From CAWCUZ01 sp963798795 (GTDB lineage: Bacteria; Acidobacteriota; Vicinamibacteria; Vicinamibacterales; SCN-69-37): 64,000 nucleotides of DNA. Every line of letters begins with the position of its first letter. Positions within the stretch are counted from its first letter, which is position 1. The stretch is taken from assembly GCA_963798795.1 (NCBI GenBank), contig CAWCUZ010000001.1, positions 2,542,001 to 2,606,000 of the forward strand. Reading direction: 5' to 3'. A program made the translations under genes and the position numbers. This document shows, piece by piece, positions 1 through 8,537 of this stretch. The notes under the pieces are model-generated. The model saw only the letters and a program-made list of their open reading frames with translations. It was not told the DNA's origin and did not search any database.

Positions 1-86
1 CGCGGACGGTTCTGCTGCAGTGCCCAGCCTTGAGTCAACGGAACGGCGTCTCTCGCGACTCATCGCGCCACACCCTGCAACTTCGT

Positions 87-1931
87 ATGATCGCGCCGGT
101 TCCACGCGTGGCCCTCGCACCCGGTACCCGGATCGGTCCGTATGAAATCGCCGCCCGGATTGGCGTAGGCGGCATGGGCGAGGTGTATCAGGCGAGGGAC
201 ACGAACCTGAAGCGGGCGGTGGCCCTCAAGGTGCTGCCCGACGCGGTGGCCGCCGACGCCGAGCGGCTCGCCCGCTTCCAGCGCGAGGCGGAAGTGCTGG
301 CCTCGCTCAATCATCCGAACATCGTCACGATCGCTGGGCTGGACATCGACCGGATCATCTCGATCGGCGAGGCAGTCGCTGACGCGCTGGCCGCCGCGCA
401 CGACCGGGGCATCATCCACCGCGATCTGAAACCTGCCAACGTCATGGTCACGAAGGACGGCCGGGTCAAGGTTCTCGACTTTGGCCTCGCCAAAGTCCAG
501 GGGCCCGATGCGGGCGATGCGACCCGGGCGGAGCTACCCACGGCCATGGTCACGGCCGCGGGCATGGTGATGGGGACGAGGCCCTATATGTCGCCCGAGC
601 AGGTCCAGGCACGGGCGCTCGACCGCCGGACGGACATCTTCTCGCTCGGCGTCATGCTGTACGAAATGGCGACCGGTCGGCGGCCCTTTCAGGGACCATC
701 GCCGGCGGAACTGTTCGCCTCGATTCTGCGCGATCCCACGCGGCTCGTCTCCGATCTCAGGACCGATCTGCCGTCCGACCTCGCACGCGCCATCCAGTGC
801 TGTCTCGAGAAGGATCCGACCGATCGCATGCAGACCGCGCGCGATGTCGGCCACGCCCTGCGCAACTCGACACGGTCTGCCCGGCGCGCGTCCTTCGAGC
901 AGCGCCGCCCGTCCTCCGGACAGGCCCGGGCCGACGAAGGGTTCTGGGTCGCCGTGCTGCCGTTCAAGTACTCGGGCCCCGACGCCGCGCTGACGACGCT
1001 GGCCGAGGGCCTGTCGGAAGAGATCGTCACGGGCTTGTCGCGGTTCTCGTATCTCCGGGTGATTGCCCGTAGCTCGACGTCGCGGTACGGGGACCAGGCC
1101 GTCGACGTGCGGACGGTCGGCCAGCAACTCGGTGCCCACTACGTCATGGAGGGCAGCCTGCGCCAGGCGGGTGCTTCGTTGCGCGTGGCCGTGCAGGTCG
1201 TTGACGCCACGTCGGGCGCGCATCTCTGGGCCGAGACGTACAATCGCGCCTTCGATCCGGCCGAGATCTTCACGCTCCAGGACGACCTCGTCCCGCGCAT
1301 CGTCTCGACGGTCGCCGACTGGTACGGCGTGCTGCCGCACAGCATGAGCGAGGCCGTGAGGAGCAAGCCCATCGATCAGCTGAGCCCGTACGAGGCGCTG
1401 CTGCGCGCCTTTGGCTACTACGAGCGCGTCACGCCCGAGGAGCACGCCGTGGCGCGACCCATCCTGGAGCGAGCCGTCAAGGAAGCGCCCGGGCACGGAG
1501 CGGCCTGGGCCATGCTGTCCATGCTGTACGGCGAAGAGCATCGGTTCGAGTTCAACGTCGAGCCCGATCCCCTCGGCCGAGCGCTCCTGGCGGCACGAAG
1601 GGCGGTCGAGACCGCACCCTCCAGCCATGTTTCGTATCTTGCGCTCGCCCAGGCCCACTACTTTCGCAAGGAGTTCGAGGCCTTCCGGAGTGCGGCCGAG
1701 CGGGCCGTCGCGCAGAATCCCCTCGACGGCGCAACGGTCGAGTACCTGGGCCACCTGCTGGCCTTCTCCGGCAACTGGGAACGCGGTCGCGAGCTGGGAG
1801 ACCGCGCCAGACAGCTCAACGCGAACCACCCGTCGTGGTACTGGGCGCTCCCGCTACTCGATGCGGATCGTGCGGGCGACTACCAGGCGGCGCGAGCCCT
1901 TGCCCCGAAGGCGCCGATGCCGGGCCAGTAG
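87..1931 (+). CDS. Ser/Thr protein kinase with TolB-like domain and TPR tail (prematurely stopped)
   Basis: This is a Hanks-type kinase followed by a TolB/FlgO-like domain (FWVAVLPF onward) and TPR-like helices. The kinase marks are visible: glycine loop [16 protein letters not shown] lysine, FQREAEVL glutamate, [17 protein letters not shown] and MSPEQ. The stretch between [10 protein letters not shown] and the alpha-E helix ([13 protein letters not shown]) is about 30-35 residues shorter than usual, so beta4-beta5 and the hinge seem to be missing. An in-frame TAG at 1929-1931 cuts the TPR region, and the same frame stays open to a TGA at 2151. The ATG at 87 lies just before the conserved start of the domain; a TTG at 30 in the same frame is possible. 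The substrate is unknown. Such kinases usually act in the cytoplasm in signalling. Confidence 0.8.
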   Translation: MIAPVPRVALAPGTRIGPYEIAARIGVGGMGEVYQARDTNLKRAVALKVLPDAVAADAERLARFQREAEVLASLNHPNIVTIAGLDIDRIISIGEAVADALAAAHDRGIIHRDLKPANVMVTKDGRVKVLDFGLAKVQGPDAGDATRAELPTAMVTAAGMVMGTRPYMSPEQVQARALDRRTDIFSLGVMLYEMATGRRPFQGPSPAELFASILRDPTRLVSDLRTDLPSDLARAIQCCLEKDPTDRMQTARDVGHALRNSTRSARRASFEQRRPSSGQARADEGFWVAVLPFKYSGPDAALTTLAEGLSEEIVTGLSRFSYLRVIARSSTSRYGDQAVDVRTVGQQLGAHYVMEGSLRQAGASLRVAVQVVDATSGAHLWAETYNRAFDPAEIFTLQDDLVPRIVSTVADWYGVLPHSMSEAVRSKPIDQLSPYEALLRAFGYYERVTPEEHAVARPILERAVKEAPGHGAAWAMLSMLYGEEHRFEFNVEPDPLGRALLAARRAVETAPSSHVSYLALAQAHYFRKEFEAFRSAAERAVAQNPLDGATVEYLGHLLAFSGNWERGRELGDRARQLNANHPSWYWALPLLDADRAGDYQAARALAPKAPMPGQ

Positions 1932-2153
1932 TATTCGCACGCCCTGTTCGCGGCCGTCTACGGCCAGCTTGGAGACCTCGAGACGGCGCGCGAGGAGGTC
2001 CGACAGGTCCTGGCGCTCAAGCCCGACTTCGCGGAAATCGCGCGCAAGCAGTTCGGACGGTGGTACCTGCCAGACCTCGTCGAGCGGTTGATCGACGGCC
2101 TCCGCAAGGCTGGGCTGGACGTGCCGTCGGCTGGGCAGAGGCTGCTGCGGTGA
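1932..2153 (+). pseudogene. Severed C-terminal TPR segment of the kinase
   Basis: This is the uninterrupted in-frame continuation of the kinase gene after the amber codon. It reads YSHALFAAVYGQLGDLETAR and then a typical TPR ending (LALKPDFAEIARKQFGRWY) before TGA at 2151-2153. Its composition and repeat character match the upstream part, so the TAG looks like a point change rather than a natural end. The TAG could be a sequencing error, a true truncation or readthrough. The following 170 bases to the next start hold no gene that I can see. Confidence 0.7.
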
Positions 2154-2326
2154 ACCGCCCCGCGGCCAAGGCGCGAGGAGCGAGCATACCCGGCGTATGT
2201 GAGCGACGAGCAACGCCGGCCCCCGGGATGCATCGGCAGCCAAGATGGCGCCGTTATTCCCTGGCAGGCCCTTAACATCCGCCGCGCCTCGACGTAGTAC
2301 TGGCAACGTCCTCGCGAGGAGGCCCG

Positions 2327-4759
2327 ATGCTCGAGACCACGCTGCGGCAGGTACGCCATGCGATCCGCCTGCTCGCCCGCGCTCCTTTGTTCACGTTGAC
2401 GGCCATCGGGTCGCTGGCCGTCGGCATCGGCGCCAACACCACGATCTTCACCGCGGCGAATGCCCTTCTGCTGGCACCCACGCGCGGCCTCGCGGCACCC
2501 GACCGCCTCATCGACATCGGCGCGGCCCGCGGCGGCGACGGGTTCGACACGATGTCGTACCCGGCGTTCGAGGCCGTGCGCGACCGGGCGACGCTGCTCT
2601 CGGGCGCGTACGCGCTGGAGGTCGAGCCGCGTCCCGTGAGCCTGTCCCGGGATGCGGGGGCCGACCGGCTGTTCGCGCAATTCGTCAGCGCCGGCTTCTT
2701 CGACGTGCTCGGCGTGCAGCCGCTCGGCGGAGCGTTCTTCGCCGCCGCGGACGAGCACGTGGGCGTGCCGCTCCGGCGCGTGGTGTTGAGCTACTCCGCC
2801 TGGCGCCGCGAGTTCGGAGGCGATCCCTCGGTGATCGGATCCACCGTCTCGCTCAACGGGACGCCGTTCACCGTCAGTGCCATCGCCCCGGAGTCCTTCC
2901 ATGGCACCACGGTCGTGCGGCCCGACGTCTGGCTGCCGTTGACCGCCTACGCCGCCGGCATGCCAGACGAGACGACACAGCGCCACGCCCGGTCGTCGTG
3001 GCTCCTGATGGGCGCGCGGCTGAAGGCGGGCGTGACGCTCGACCAGGTGCGCGCGGAACTCGATGCCATCACCGCCTCACTCGTGCGCGAGAATCCCGAT
3101 GCCTACGCCCGGCACGAACTCGTCGCCGCGTCCAGCAGCCGGCTGCCGGGCCTCGCGGGCGAGTTCGTCGCGCCCTTCATGGCCGTCCTGATGGGACTCG
3201 TCGGCCTCGTGCTGCTCGTCGCGTGCGCCAACCTCGCCGGTCTCATCCTGGCGCGCACCGCTTCCCGCACGCGTGAGATCGCCGTCCGGCTCGCCCTGGG
3301 CGCGTCGAGGCTCCAACTGGTCGGGCAGTTCCTCACGGAAGGGCTCCTGCTGTTCGTCGCCGGCGGCGCGGCCGGCCTGGTGCTCGCGCGATGGATGACG
3401 AGCGCACTCGTCCGCCTGCTGCCCTCCCTGCCGGTTCCCGTGGCGCTCGATCTGCCGCTCGACGGCCGGGCGTTCGCGTTCACGGCGGGTCTGTCCGTCG
3501 CCGCCGGGGTGCTCACCAGCCTGGCGCCGGCACTGCAGGGTGTCCGCGCCAACCTCGTGCCCGCCCTGAAGGACGATGCCTCCGCCCCTGTCCGGCAGCG
3601 GCTGCGCCAGCTCTTTCTTGCCGCGCAGATGGCGCTCTGCCTCCTCCTGATGGTGCTGGCCGGCCTGTTCCTGCGGTCGCTGTCGACCGCGAGCCGCTTC
3701 GACCCGGGCTTCACCGTCAGCGGCATCGACGTCGCCTCGTTCGACCTGTCGCTCGCGGGCTACTCCGACGCACTGCCGGTCGTCGCGGAGGACCTCCGCG
3801 CCCGGCTGGCCTCGATTCCCGGCGTCGCCGGCGTGGCGACGGCCGCGGTCGTGCCGCTCTCCGGCACGGGCATGGGACTGGGATCGCTGCGGCCGCAGGG
3901 CGCGGCAGGCGACGACGCGTCGCTCGATGCCGACTGGAATATCGTGTCGCCCGGATTCCTGCCGACGCTCGACATCACCGTCGTGCGCGGACGCAATTTT
4001 ACGGCCACCGATCGCGCCGGCGCGACGCGCGTCGGGATCGTGAACGAGCGGCTCGCCCGCCACGCCTGGCCCGGCGCCGATCCCATCGGCCGGGTGCTCA
4101 GCAACGACGACGGCCCGATCACCGTGGTGGGGGTGGCGCGCGATTCACAGTACCGGTCGCTCGGCGACTCGCCGCGCGAGTTCATCTACGTGGCTGCCGC
4201 GCAGCAGCCGCACCGGCAGGTCAGCTACTTCATCCGACGTGCGCCGGGCGCCGCCTCCGTCGATCTGCAGGCGGCGGTCCGGCGCGTTGCGCGGGACTTC
4301 AATCGCAGCCTGCCGGTCGTCACGATGCTGCCGTTCAGCGAATACGCCGCGCTCAGCCTGACACCCGGCCGGCTCGCCGCCGCGGTGGCCGGCTCGCTCG
4401 GCTCGGTGGCGCTGCTCCTGGCGGCGATGGGCATCTACGGCCTGACCGCGTTTGCCGTGAACCGGCGCACGCGCGAGATCGGTCTGCGCATGGCGCTCGG
4501 CGCCGATCGGCGAACGGTCGTCCGCATGGTCGTGTTCCAGTCGCTGCGCTTCGCCGCCCTTGGCGCAGCGGTCGGGCTGGTGGCCGCCGCATTCGCGAGC
4601 CAGGTGCTGGCCGGCCTGCTGTTCGGCATGTCGCCGCTGGACCCGGCGGCCTTCGGCGTCACCGCGGCCCTGTTGACGGCCGTGGCCGTGGGCGCGAGCC
4701 TCGGGCCGGCGCTGCGCGCGTCGCGGATCGATCCGATGCGGGCGCTGCGCCGTGAGTAG
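2327..4759 (+). CDS. ADOP-type ABC transporter permease (MacB/FtsX family)
   Basis: This 810-residue inner-membrane permease has two MacB-like periplasmic domains alternating with two FtsX domains, the layout of the ADOP (acidobacterial duplicated orphan permease) family. Predicted membrane segments include residues ~20-45 (FTLTAIGSLAVGIGANTTIF), ~285-310, ~335-360, ~385-405, ~425-445 and three near the C-terminus. The short motif TREIAVRLALGASRLQ and its C-terminal counterpart TREIGLRMALGADRRT are the two FtsX coupling-helix regions. A strong ribosome site, GAGGAGG, lies 5 bases before the ATG. No ATPase is adjacent, as is normal for these orphan permeases. Substrate unknown. It converges on the phosphatase gene with a 24-base gap. 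Confidence 0.9.
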   Translation: MLETTLRQVRHAIRLLARAPLFTLTAIGSLAVGIGANTTIFTAANALLLAPTRGLAAPDRLIDIGAARGGDGFDTMSYPAFEAVRDRATLLSGAYALEVEPRPVSLSRDAGADRLFAQFVSAGFFDVLGVQPLGGAFFAAADEHVGVPLRRVVLSYSAWRREFGGDPSVIGSTVSLNGTPFTVSAIAPESFHGTTVVRPDVWLPLTAYAAGMPDETTQRHARSSWLLMGARLKAGVTLDQVRAELDAITASLVRENPDAYARHELVAASSSRLPGLAGEFVAPFMAVLMGLVGLVLLVACANLAGLILARTASRTREIAVRLALGASRLQLVGQFLTEGLLLFVAGGAAGLVLARWMTSALVRLLPSLPVPVALDLPLDGRAFAFTAGLSVAAGVLTSLAPALQGVRANLVPALKDDASAPVRQRLRQLFLAAQMALCLLLMVLAGLFLRSLSTASRFDPGFTVSGIDVASFDLSLAGYSDALPVVAEDLRARLASIPGVAGVATAAVVPLSGTGMGLGSLRPQGAAGDDASLDADWNIVSPGFLPTLDITVVRGRNFTATDRAGATRVGIVNERLARHAWPGADPIGRVLSNDDGPITVVGVARDSQYRSLGDSPREFIYVAAAQQPHRQVSYFIRRAPGAASVDLQAAVRRVARDFNRSLPVVTMLPFSEYAALSLTPGRLAAAVAGSLGSVALLLAAMGIYGLTAFAVNRRTREIGLRMALGADRRTVVRMVVFQSLRFAALGAAVGLVAAAFASQVLAGLLFGMSPLDPAAFGVTAALLTAVAVGASLGPALRASRIDPMRALRRE

Positions 4760-4783
4760 ATCGCGCAGGGGACGTCGGGCGTG

Positions 4784-6991
4784 CTACCCGACTCGCACCG
4801 CCATCATCGTCGCGTCGTCCGCCTGCTCCTGAGAGCCGCGGAACGCCTCGACCTCCGACTCGACCTGGCGCAGGACTGCGTCGGGCGGCGCGCCGCCACA
4901 CGACGACAGCAGCGCCTCGAGCCGCTCGGCGCCGAACATGTCGCCGGCGGCATTCTCGGTTTCGACGCAGCCGTCCGTATAGAAGAAGAGGAGATCGTCC
5001 GGTCCGAGCTGCGTCCGGCCTTCCGAGTAGCCGCGGCCGGCGAGCAGCCCGACGGGGAGTCCCATCGACGCCATGCGCAGCAGTCCGCCGGCGCGGCGAA
5101 GGACGTACTGCGGATGGTGACCCGCGTTGACGAAGCGCAACTCCCGCGCGTTCGGGTCCAGAATGCCAACGAACAGCGTGGCGTACACCGGTCCCGGCGT
5201 GTTGTTCTCGATCTCGTGGTCGATCTCGTTCGCGATGGCCGACAGGTCCTGCCCCAGGCCGAGCCGCACGCGCAGCGACGCCTGGATATTCGCCATGAGC
5301 AGCGCGGCGCCGACGCCCTTGCCCGACACATCCCCCATGACGAGCGCGACGTGCCCGTTGGGCAGCACGAAGTAGTTGAAGAAGTCGCCGCCCACTTCGC
5401 GGGCCGGCACCGACACGCCCCTGATTTCCGTCAGGCCGAGCCGCAGCGGCTCGTGCGGCAGCATGTCGTGCTGGATCTGGCGGCCCAGCTCCAGCTCGCG
5501 CTTCAGCCGCTCCTGCCCGACCACCGCGCGCTGGTGCTGCTCGACGTCGGCCGCCATCTGGTTGAACGCCTTCGCCAGGATACCCATCTCGTCGTGCGCC
5601 TTCACGTTGACGCGCGCGCCGTAGTCGCCGTGCGCGATGCGGCGGACGCCGTCGGTGAGCGTCGACAGGTTGCGCGTGAGGCGTGACGACAACGGCATGA
5701 TGCCGACCAGCGCCAGGCCGATGAACAGCAGGCCAAAGGCCGCGTTCCGACCCGTCGTCTGGCGCAGATCGTTCAGCGAGTCGCCGACGGGCCGGGCGAT
5801 CCCGAAGCGCAGGCCGGATCCGCTCGGATCTGCGGTCGTCACGACGATCCACTCCGGCAGCACCGTCGTGCCGACCGGGCCGTCGGGCACCGCCACGCGG
5901 CCGAGCGATTCGATCACGCGCCGGTCGGCGTCGCTCCGCGCGTACACGTGGCCGTCGGTGCCAACCGCGAACGGCACTTCACCCTGCGCCCGAGGCATCG
6001 TCGAGAAGACCGTCATCACGAGGTTCGGCAGGTTCACCTCGGCGTCCACCGATCCGACCACCTGGCCGTCCTGTTGAACGGTGACGTTCAGGTGGCTGCC
6101 GGACAGGGCGGCGTGCCTCATCACGGGCGCCGCTGGCGCCGACGCCGGCGTTCTGCCGGCCGCGGCGGCTTTGGCCGCGGCGGCGGCCTCCGCTTCCGCC
6201 TTCCGTTTCGCCTCGTCGGCTCTCTTCTGCAGCTCGGCCGCGCCGAGCCGAATGCCCTCCACAATCCCGAGCATCCGCTCGTTCACCTGGCGCGCGATCT
6301 GCTGGCGTTGCTCGGGCGTCAGCTGGTCGAACTGCTGCCCTTCCGGCAGAATCTCCCGGTACATCTCGCGCCGGATCCGCGTCAGATCCAGCGTGAACTG
6401 GCCGCTCCCCTCGCCGGCCTGCGGCTGATCGCCGCGACCGCGGCCCGTCCCCGGGCCGGGACGGAATCGCGGCGCCTGACTCATGTCAGGAGACAGGCGC
6501 GGAACGTCAGGCGGTGGCGCCGCTCTCGCCCCCGCCGTCGTGCCCGGCGCCCCGCTGGGGGGCGACGCCGGTTGCTCGCCGGCGGCCGGGGGCGCGCCGC
6601 CCGGCGGCCGGCCGCGTCCGCGCAAGCCCCGCACCTGCACGCTGTTGAGCAGCATCGCGGCTTCGCCGATGACGTCCGCCACCTGCCGGCCCAAGGCGCT
6701 GACCTGATCGCCCGCGCCGGCCGCGGCGCCGGGCTGGGACGCCGCCGCCGGCGTGGTGGCCGCCACCGACTCCGGCTCCGTCATCTCCATCAGATGTTCG
6801 ACACGTTCGGTCAGTTGCGCCGTGACGAGCTGCATCCGCTGACCCAGCTCTGAGGCCAGCAGGTCGGCCTCGCGCGCAGCCGCCTCGCGAAGCGCGTGCA
6901 GGTTGCTGACGTACGTGTAGACGGTCACCGCGCCGAGCGGCACGACCGACAGCAGAATGAAGGCGACGATGAGCCGGGTGCGCAGCTTCAT
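4784..6991 (-). CDS. Membrane-bound PP2C/SpoIIE-type Ser phosphatase with HAMP domain
   Basis: The 735-residue product is a sensor phosphatase. Residues ~7-27 form a membrane anchor. A long external region follows, with a Pro/Gly/Ala-rich stretch, then a second membrane segment (~413-432), a HAMP linker (RLTRNLSTLTDGVRRIAHGD) and a PP2C/SpoIIE domain. Metal-binding aspartates are visible in REVGGDFFNYF, VMGDVSGKG, FFYTDG and QADDATM. Such proteins dephosphorylate anti-sigma-factor antagonists, but no partner is encoded nearby. The start overlaps the exonuclease III stop (ATGA at 6988-6991), so the two are translationally coupled. Confidence 0.9.
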   Translation of the reverse strand: MKLRTRLIVAFILLSVVPLGAVTVYTYVSNLHALREAAAREADLLASELGQRMQLVTAQLTERVEHLMEMTEPESVAATTPAAASQPGAAAGAGDQVSALGRQVADVIGEAAMLLNSVQVRGLRGRGRPPGGAPPAAGEQPASPPSGAPGTTAGARAAPPPDVPRLSPDMSQAPRFRPGPGTGRGRGDQPQAGEGSGQFTLDLTRIRREMYREILPEGQQFDQLTPEQRQQIARQVNERMLGIVEGIRLGAAELQKRADEAKRKAEAEAAAAAKAAAAGRTPASAPAAPVMRHAALSGSHLNVTVQQDGQVVGSVDAEVNLPNLVMTVFSTMPRAQGEVPFAVGTDGHVYARSDADRRVIESLGRVAVPDGPVGTTVLPEWIVVTTADPSGSGLRFGIARPVGDSLNDLRQTTGRNAAFGLLFIGLALVGIMPLSSRLTRNLSTLTDGVRRIAHGDYGARVNVKAHDEMGILAKAFNQMAADVEQHQRAVVGQERLKRELELGRQIQHDMLPHEPLRLGLTEIRGVSVPAREVGGDFFNYFVLPNGHVALVMGDVSGKGVGAALLMANIQASLRVRLGLGQDLSAIANEIDHEIENNTPGPVYATLFVGILDPNARELRFVNAGHHPQYVLRRAGGLLRMASMGLPVGLLAGRGYSEGRTQLGPDDLLFFYTDGCVETENAAGDMFGAERLEALLSSCGGAPPDAVLRQVESEVEAFRGSQEQADDATMMAVRVG

Positions 6992-7881
6992 GAGGATGGC
7001 TCGGCCGGCCTCGGGCCGCCGAACGTCACGACCACCGGCGCGTGATCGCTCGTGCCGAACTCCCGGCGCGAGATGGCGGACACGGCACGTCCGGCCAGCG
7101 GCGGCTCGGCCAGCACGTAATCGATGCGCCAGCCGATATTGCGCTGGCGCAGGTTACGCCACGGCGCCCACCACGTGAACAGGTCGTCGTTGCCCGGGTC
7201 CAGCGTCCGGCCCACGTCAACGAGTCCCGCGTCGAACAGCCGGGCGAACCTGGTGCGTTCGTCCGGCCGGGTGCCGACCTGGTCGGGCTTGCGCTCCTTC
7301 GGGTGCACGTCGCGCTCCTCGCGGGCAACGTTGAGGTCGCCACAAATCAGTAGCGCCCGCCCGGGTTCCCGCGTTTCAGCCGCCCACCCGGCCAGCGCGT
7401 CCAGGAACCGGAGCTTGCCGGGATAGTCCTTGCCGCCGTTGGGCACGTAGACGGACGCGACGCGCACCCCCGGCAGCGCCGCCACGACGATCCGCTGGTC
7501 GTGATCGAACGCCGGGTGCGTGAACGCAGGTCGCACCGAGGTGAACGCCTGCCGCACCATGAGGGCGACGCCGGAGTAGCCGCCGCCGCCGTGCCAGTAG
7601 CACCAGTACCCCTCCGGGGTCACGAGCAGCTCCGGCACCTGTTCGGGCCGTGCCTTGATTTCCTGAAGGCAGACGATGTCGGGCCGCTCGGTCTCGAGCA
7701 GCTCCTGCACCTGCGCCTGCCGCGCGCGGATGCCGTTGACGTTCCAGGTGATCAGCTTGAGGGGGACGGGAGAGTTTTCCACAGATTCGGCCGATTCGGG
7801 GACAGAGGTCGGGCGGCCGGCACCGGCCTCTGTCCCCGAATCGGCCGAATCTGTGGAGAACTCTCCCGTCCCCCTAGGCAC
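6988..7881 (-). CDS. xthA: Exodeoxyribonuclease III (N-terminus remodelled by a palindromic repeat)
   Basis: This is an AP endonuclease and 3'-5' exonuclease of base-excision repair. Family motifs are all present: LITWNVNGIRAR, CLQEIKA, GDLNVAREERD, RIDYVLAE and TSDHAPVVV. The usual protein begins at the LKLITWN position, where the codon is CTC instead of ATG. The only usable upstream start in frame is GTG at 7879-7881. That adds 40 residues (MPRGTGEFSTDSADSG...) encoded entirely by a large palindrome. The GTG overlaps the 3' end of the GNAT gene, and the 3' end overlaps the phosphatase start. Function is confident; start usage is uncertain. Confidence 0.9.
   Translation of the reverse strand: MPRGTGEFSTDSADSGTEAGAGRPTSVPESAESVENSPVPLKLITWNVNGIRARQAQVQELLETERPDIVCLQEIKARPEQVPELLVTPEGYWCYWHGGGGYSGVALMVRQAFTSVRPAFTHPAFDHDQRIVVAALPGVRVASVYVPNGGKDYPGKLRFLDALAGWAAETREPGRALLICGDLNVAREERDVHPKERKPDQVGTRPDERTRFARLFDAGLVDVGRTLDPGNDDLFTWWAPWRNLRQRNIGWRIDYVLAEPPLAGRAVSAISRREFGTSDHAPVVVTFGGPRPAEPSS
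7761..7874. repeat. Large palindromic (REP-like) element at the xthA 5' end
   Basis: Two 48-base arms (7761-7808 and 7827-7874) are inverted copies with one mismatch, separated by 18 bases. Each arm itself contains the perfect palindrome ATTCGGCCGAAT. The motif GGGGACAGAGG resembles the GGGGACAGACCC arms of the elements at 19.4-19.7 kb and 26.06 kb. The element fills the junction between the GNAT gene and xthA. Confidence 0.9.
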
Positions 7882-8485
7882 GCGTCACCTGGCGCCGGCT
7901 CCGGTGCGCGTCGAGCACGAATGGGCCGAGCTGCTTGCTCAGGTACACCTTCGAGTCGAGCGGATCGAGCGCCGGTTCGAACTTCACGACGTTGAACTGC
8001 AGGCTGTCGAGCGTACCGCGCATGTCGTAGTAGCGATTCTTGGTCTTGACGACGATCTCGTCGTAGCCCTCGCCGATCGCCCACACTTCCTGCTCCTCGG
8101 TCAACGCCCGGAAGTGCCCTTGCCCCCGCCAGTCGCGGCGCGTGGCGCCGAGCCAGTTGTAGAGAATGCGTCGGCCGTCGAAAAACAGCGCGCCGCCCAG
8201 CCGCGCCACCAGATCGGCCAGCTTCGGATCGCTCTCGTTCGCGCGCAGCTCGTGCGACACCTTGTAGGACACCGGGACGATGGTCGCCGGGTCGTCGGCC
8301 AGCGGTGCCTCGGCCATCAGGATCTGCGACTGCCGTCCGTCGAGCCGCGCCAGGATGTCGGCGGCGGTCTTCCGGACGGGAAAGTCGTTGAAGTACTCCT
8401 CGATATACGCGATTTCGAGGGCGCCCTGCTGAAGCGGGTACTCACGAATCAGATACTGCACCGTCACCTCGCGACGGAACGGCAT
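7874..8485 (-). CDS. GNAT-like acyltransferase-fold protein
   Basis: A 203-residue cytoplasmic protein. The central part (LFFDGRRILYNWLGATRRDW, then RGQGHFRALTEEQEVWA and DEIVVKTKNRYYDMR) looks like a GNAT fold: a beta-strand, an acetyl-CoA-type RGQG loop and a following helix. This is a fold-level call; I do not recognise the substrate. It is the first gene of an apparent three-gene minus-strand operon with xthA and the phosphatase. Its TAG stop (7874-7876) lies inside the xthA N-terminal extension. The ATG at 8485 is the only good start before the conserved region. Confidence 0.6.
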   Translation of the reverse strand: MPFRREVTVQYLIREYPLQQGALEIAYIEEYFNDFPVRKTAADILARLDGRQSQILMAEAPLADDPATIVPVSYKVSHELRANESDPKLADLVARLGGALFFDGRRILYNWLGATRRDWRGQGHFRALTEEQEVWAIGEGYDEIVVKTKNRYYDMRGTLDSLQFNVVKFEPALDPLDSKVYLSKQLGPFVLDAHRSRRQVTRA

Positions 8486-8537
8486 TGTACGTCAGCGCCG
8501 CGAGCCGACCGGGTTGCGCACGCGGCGCACGGCCGCG

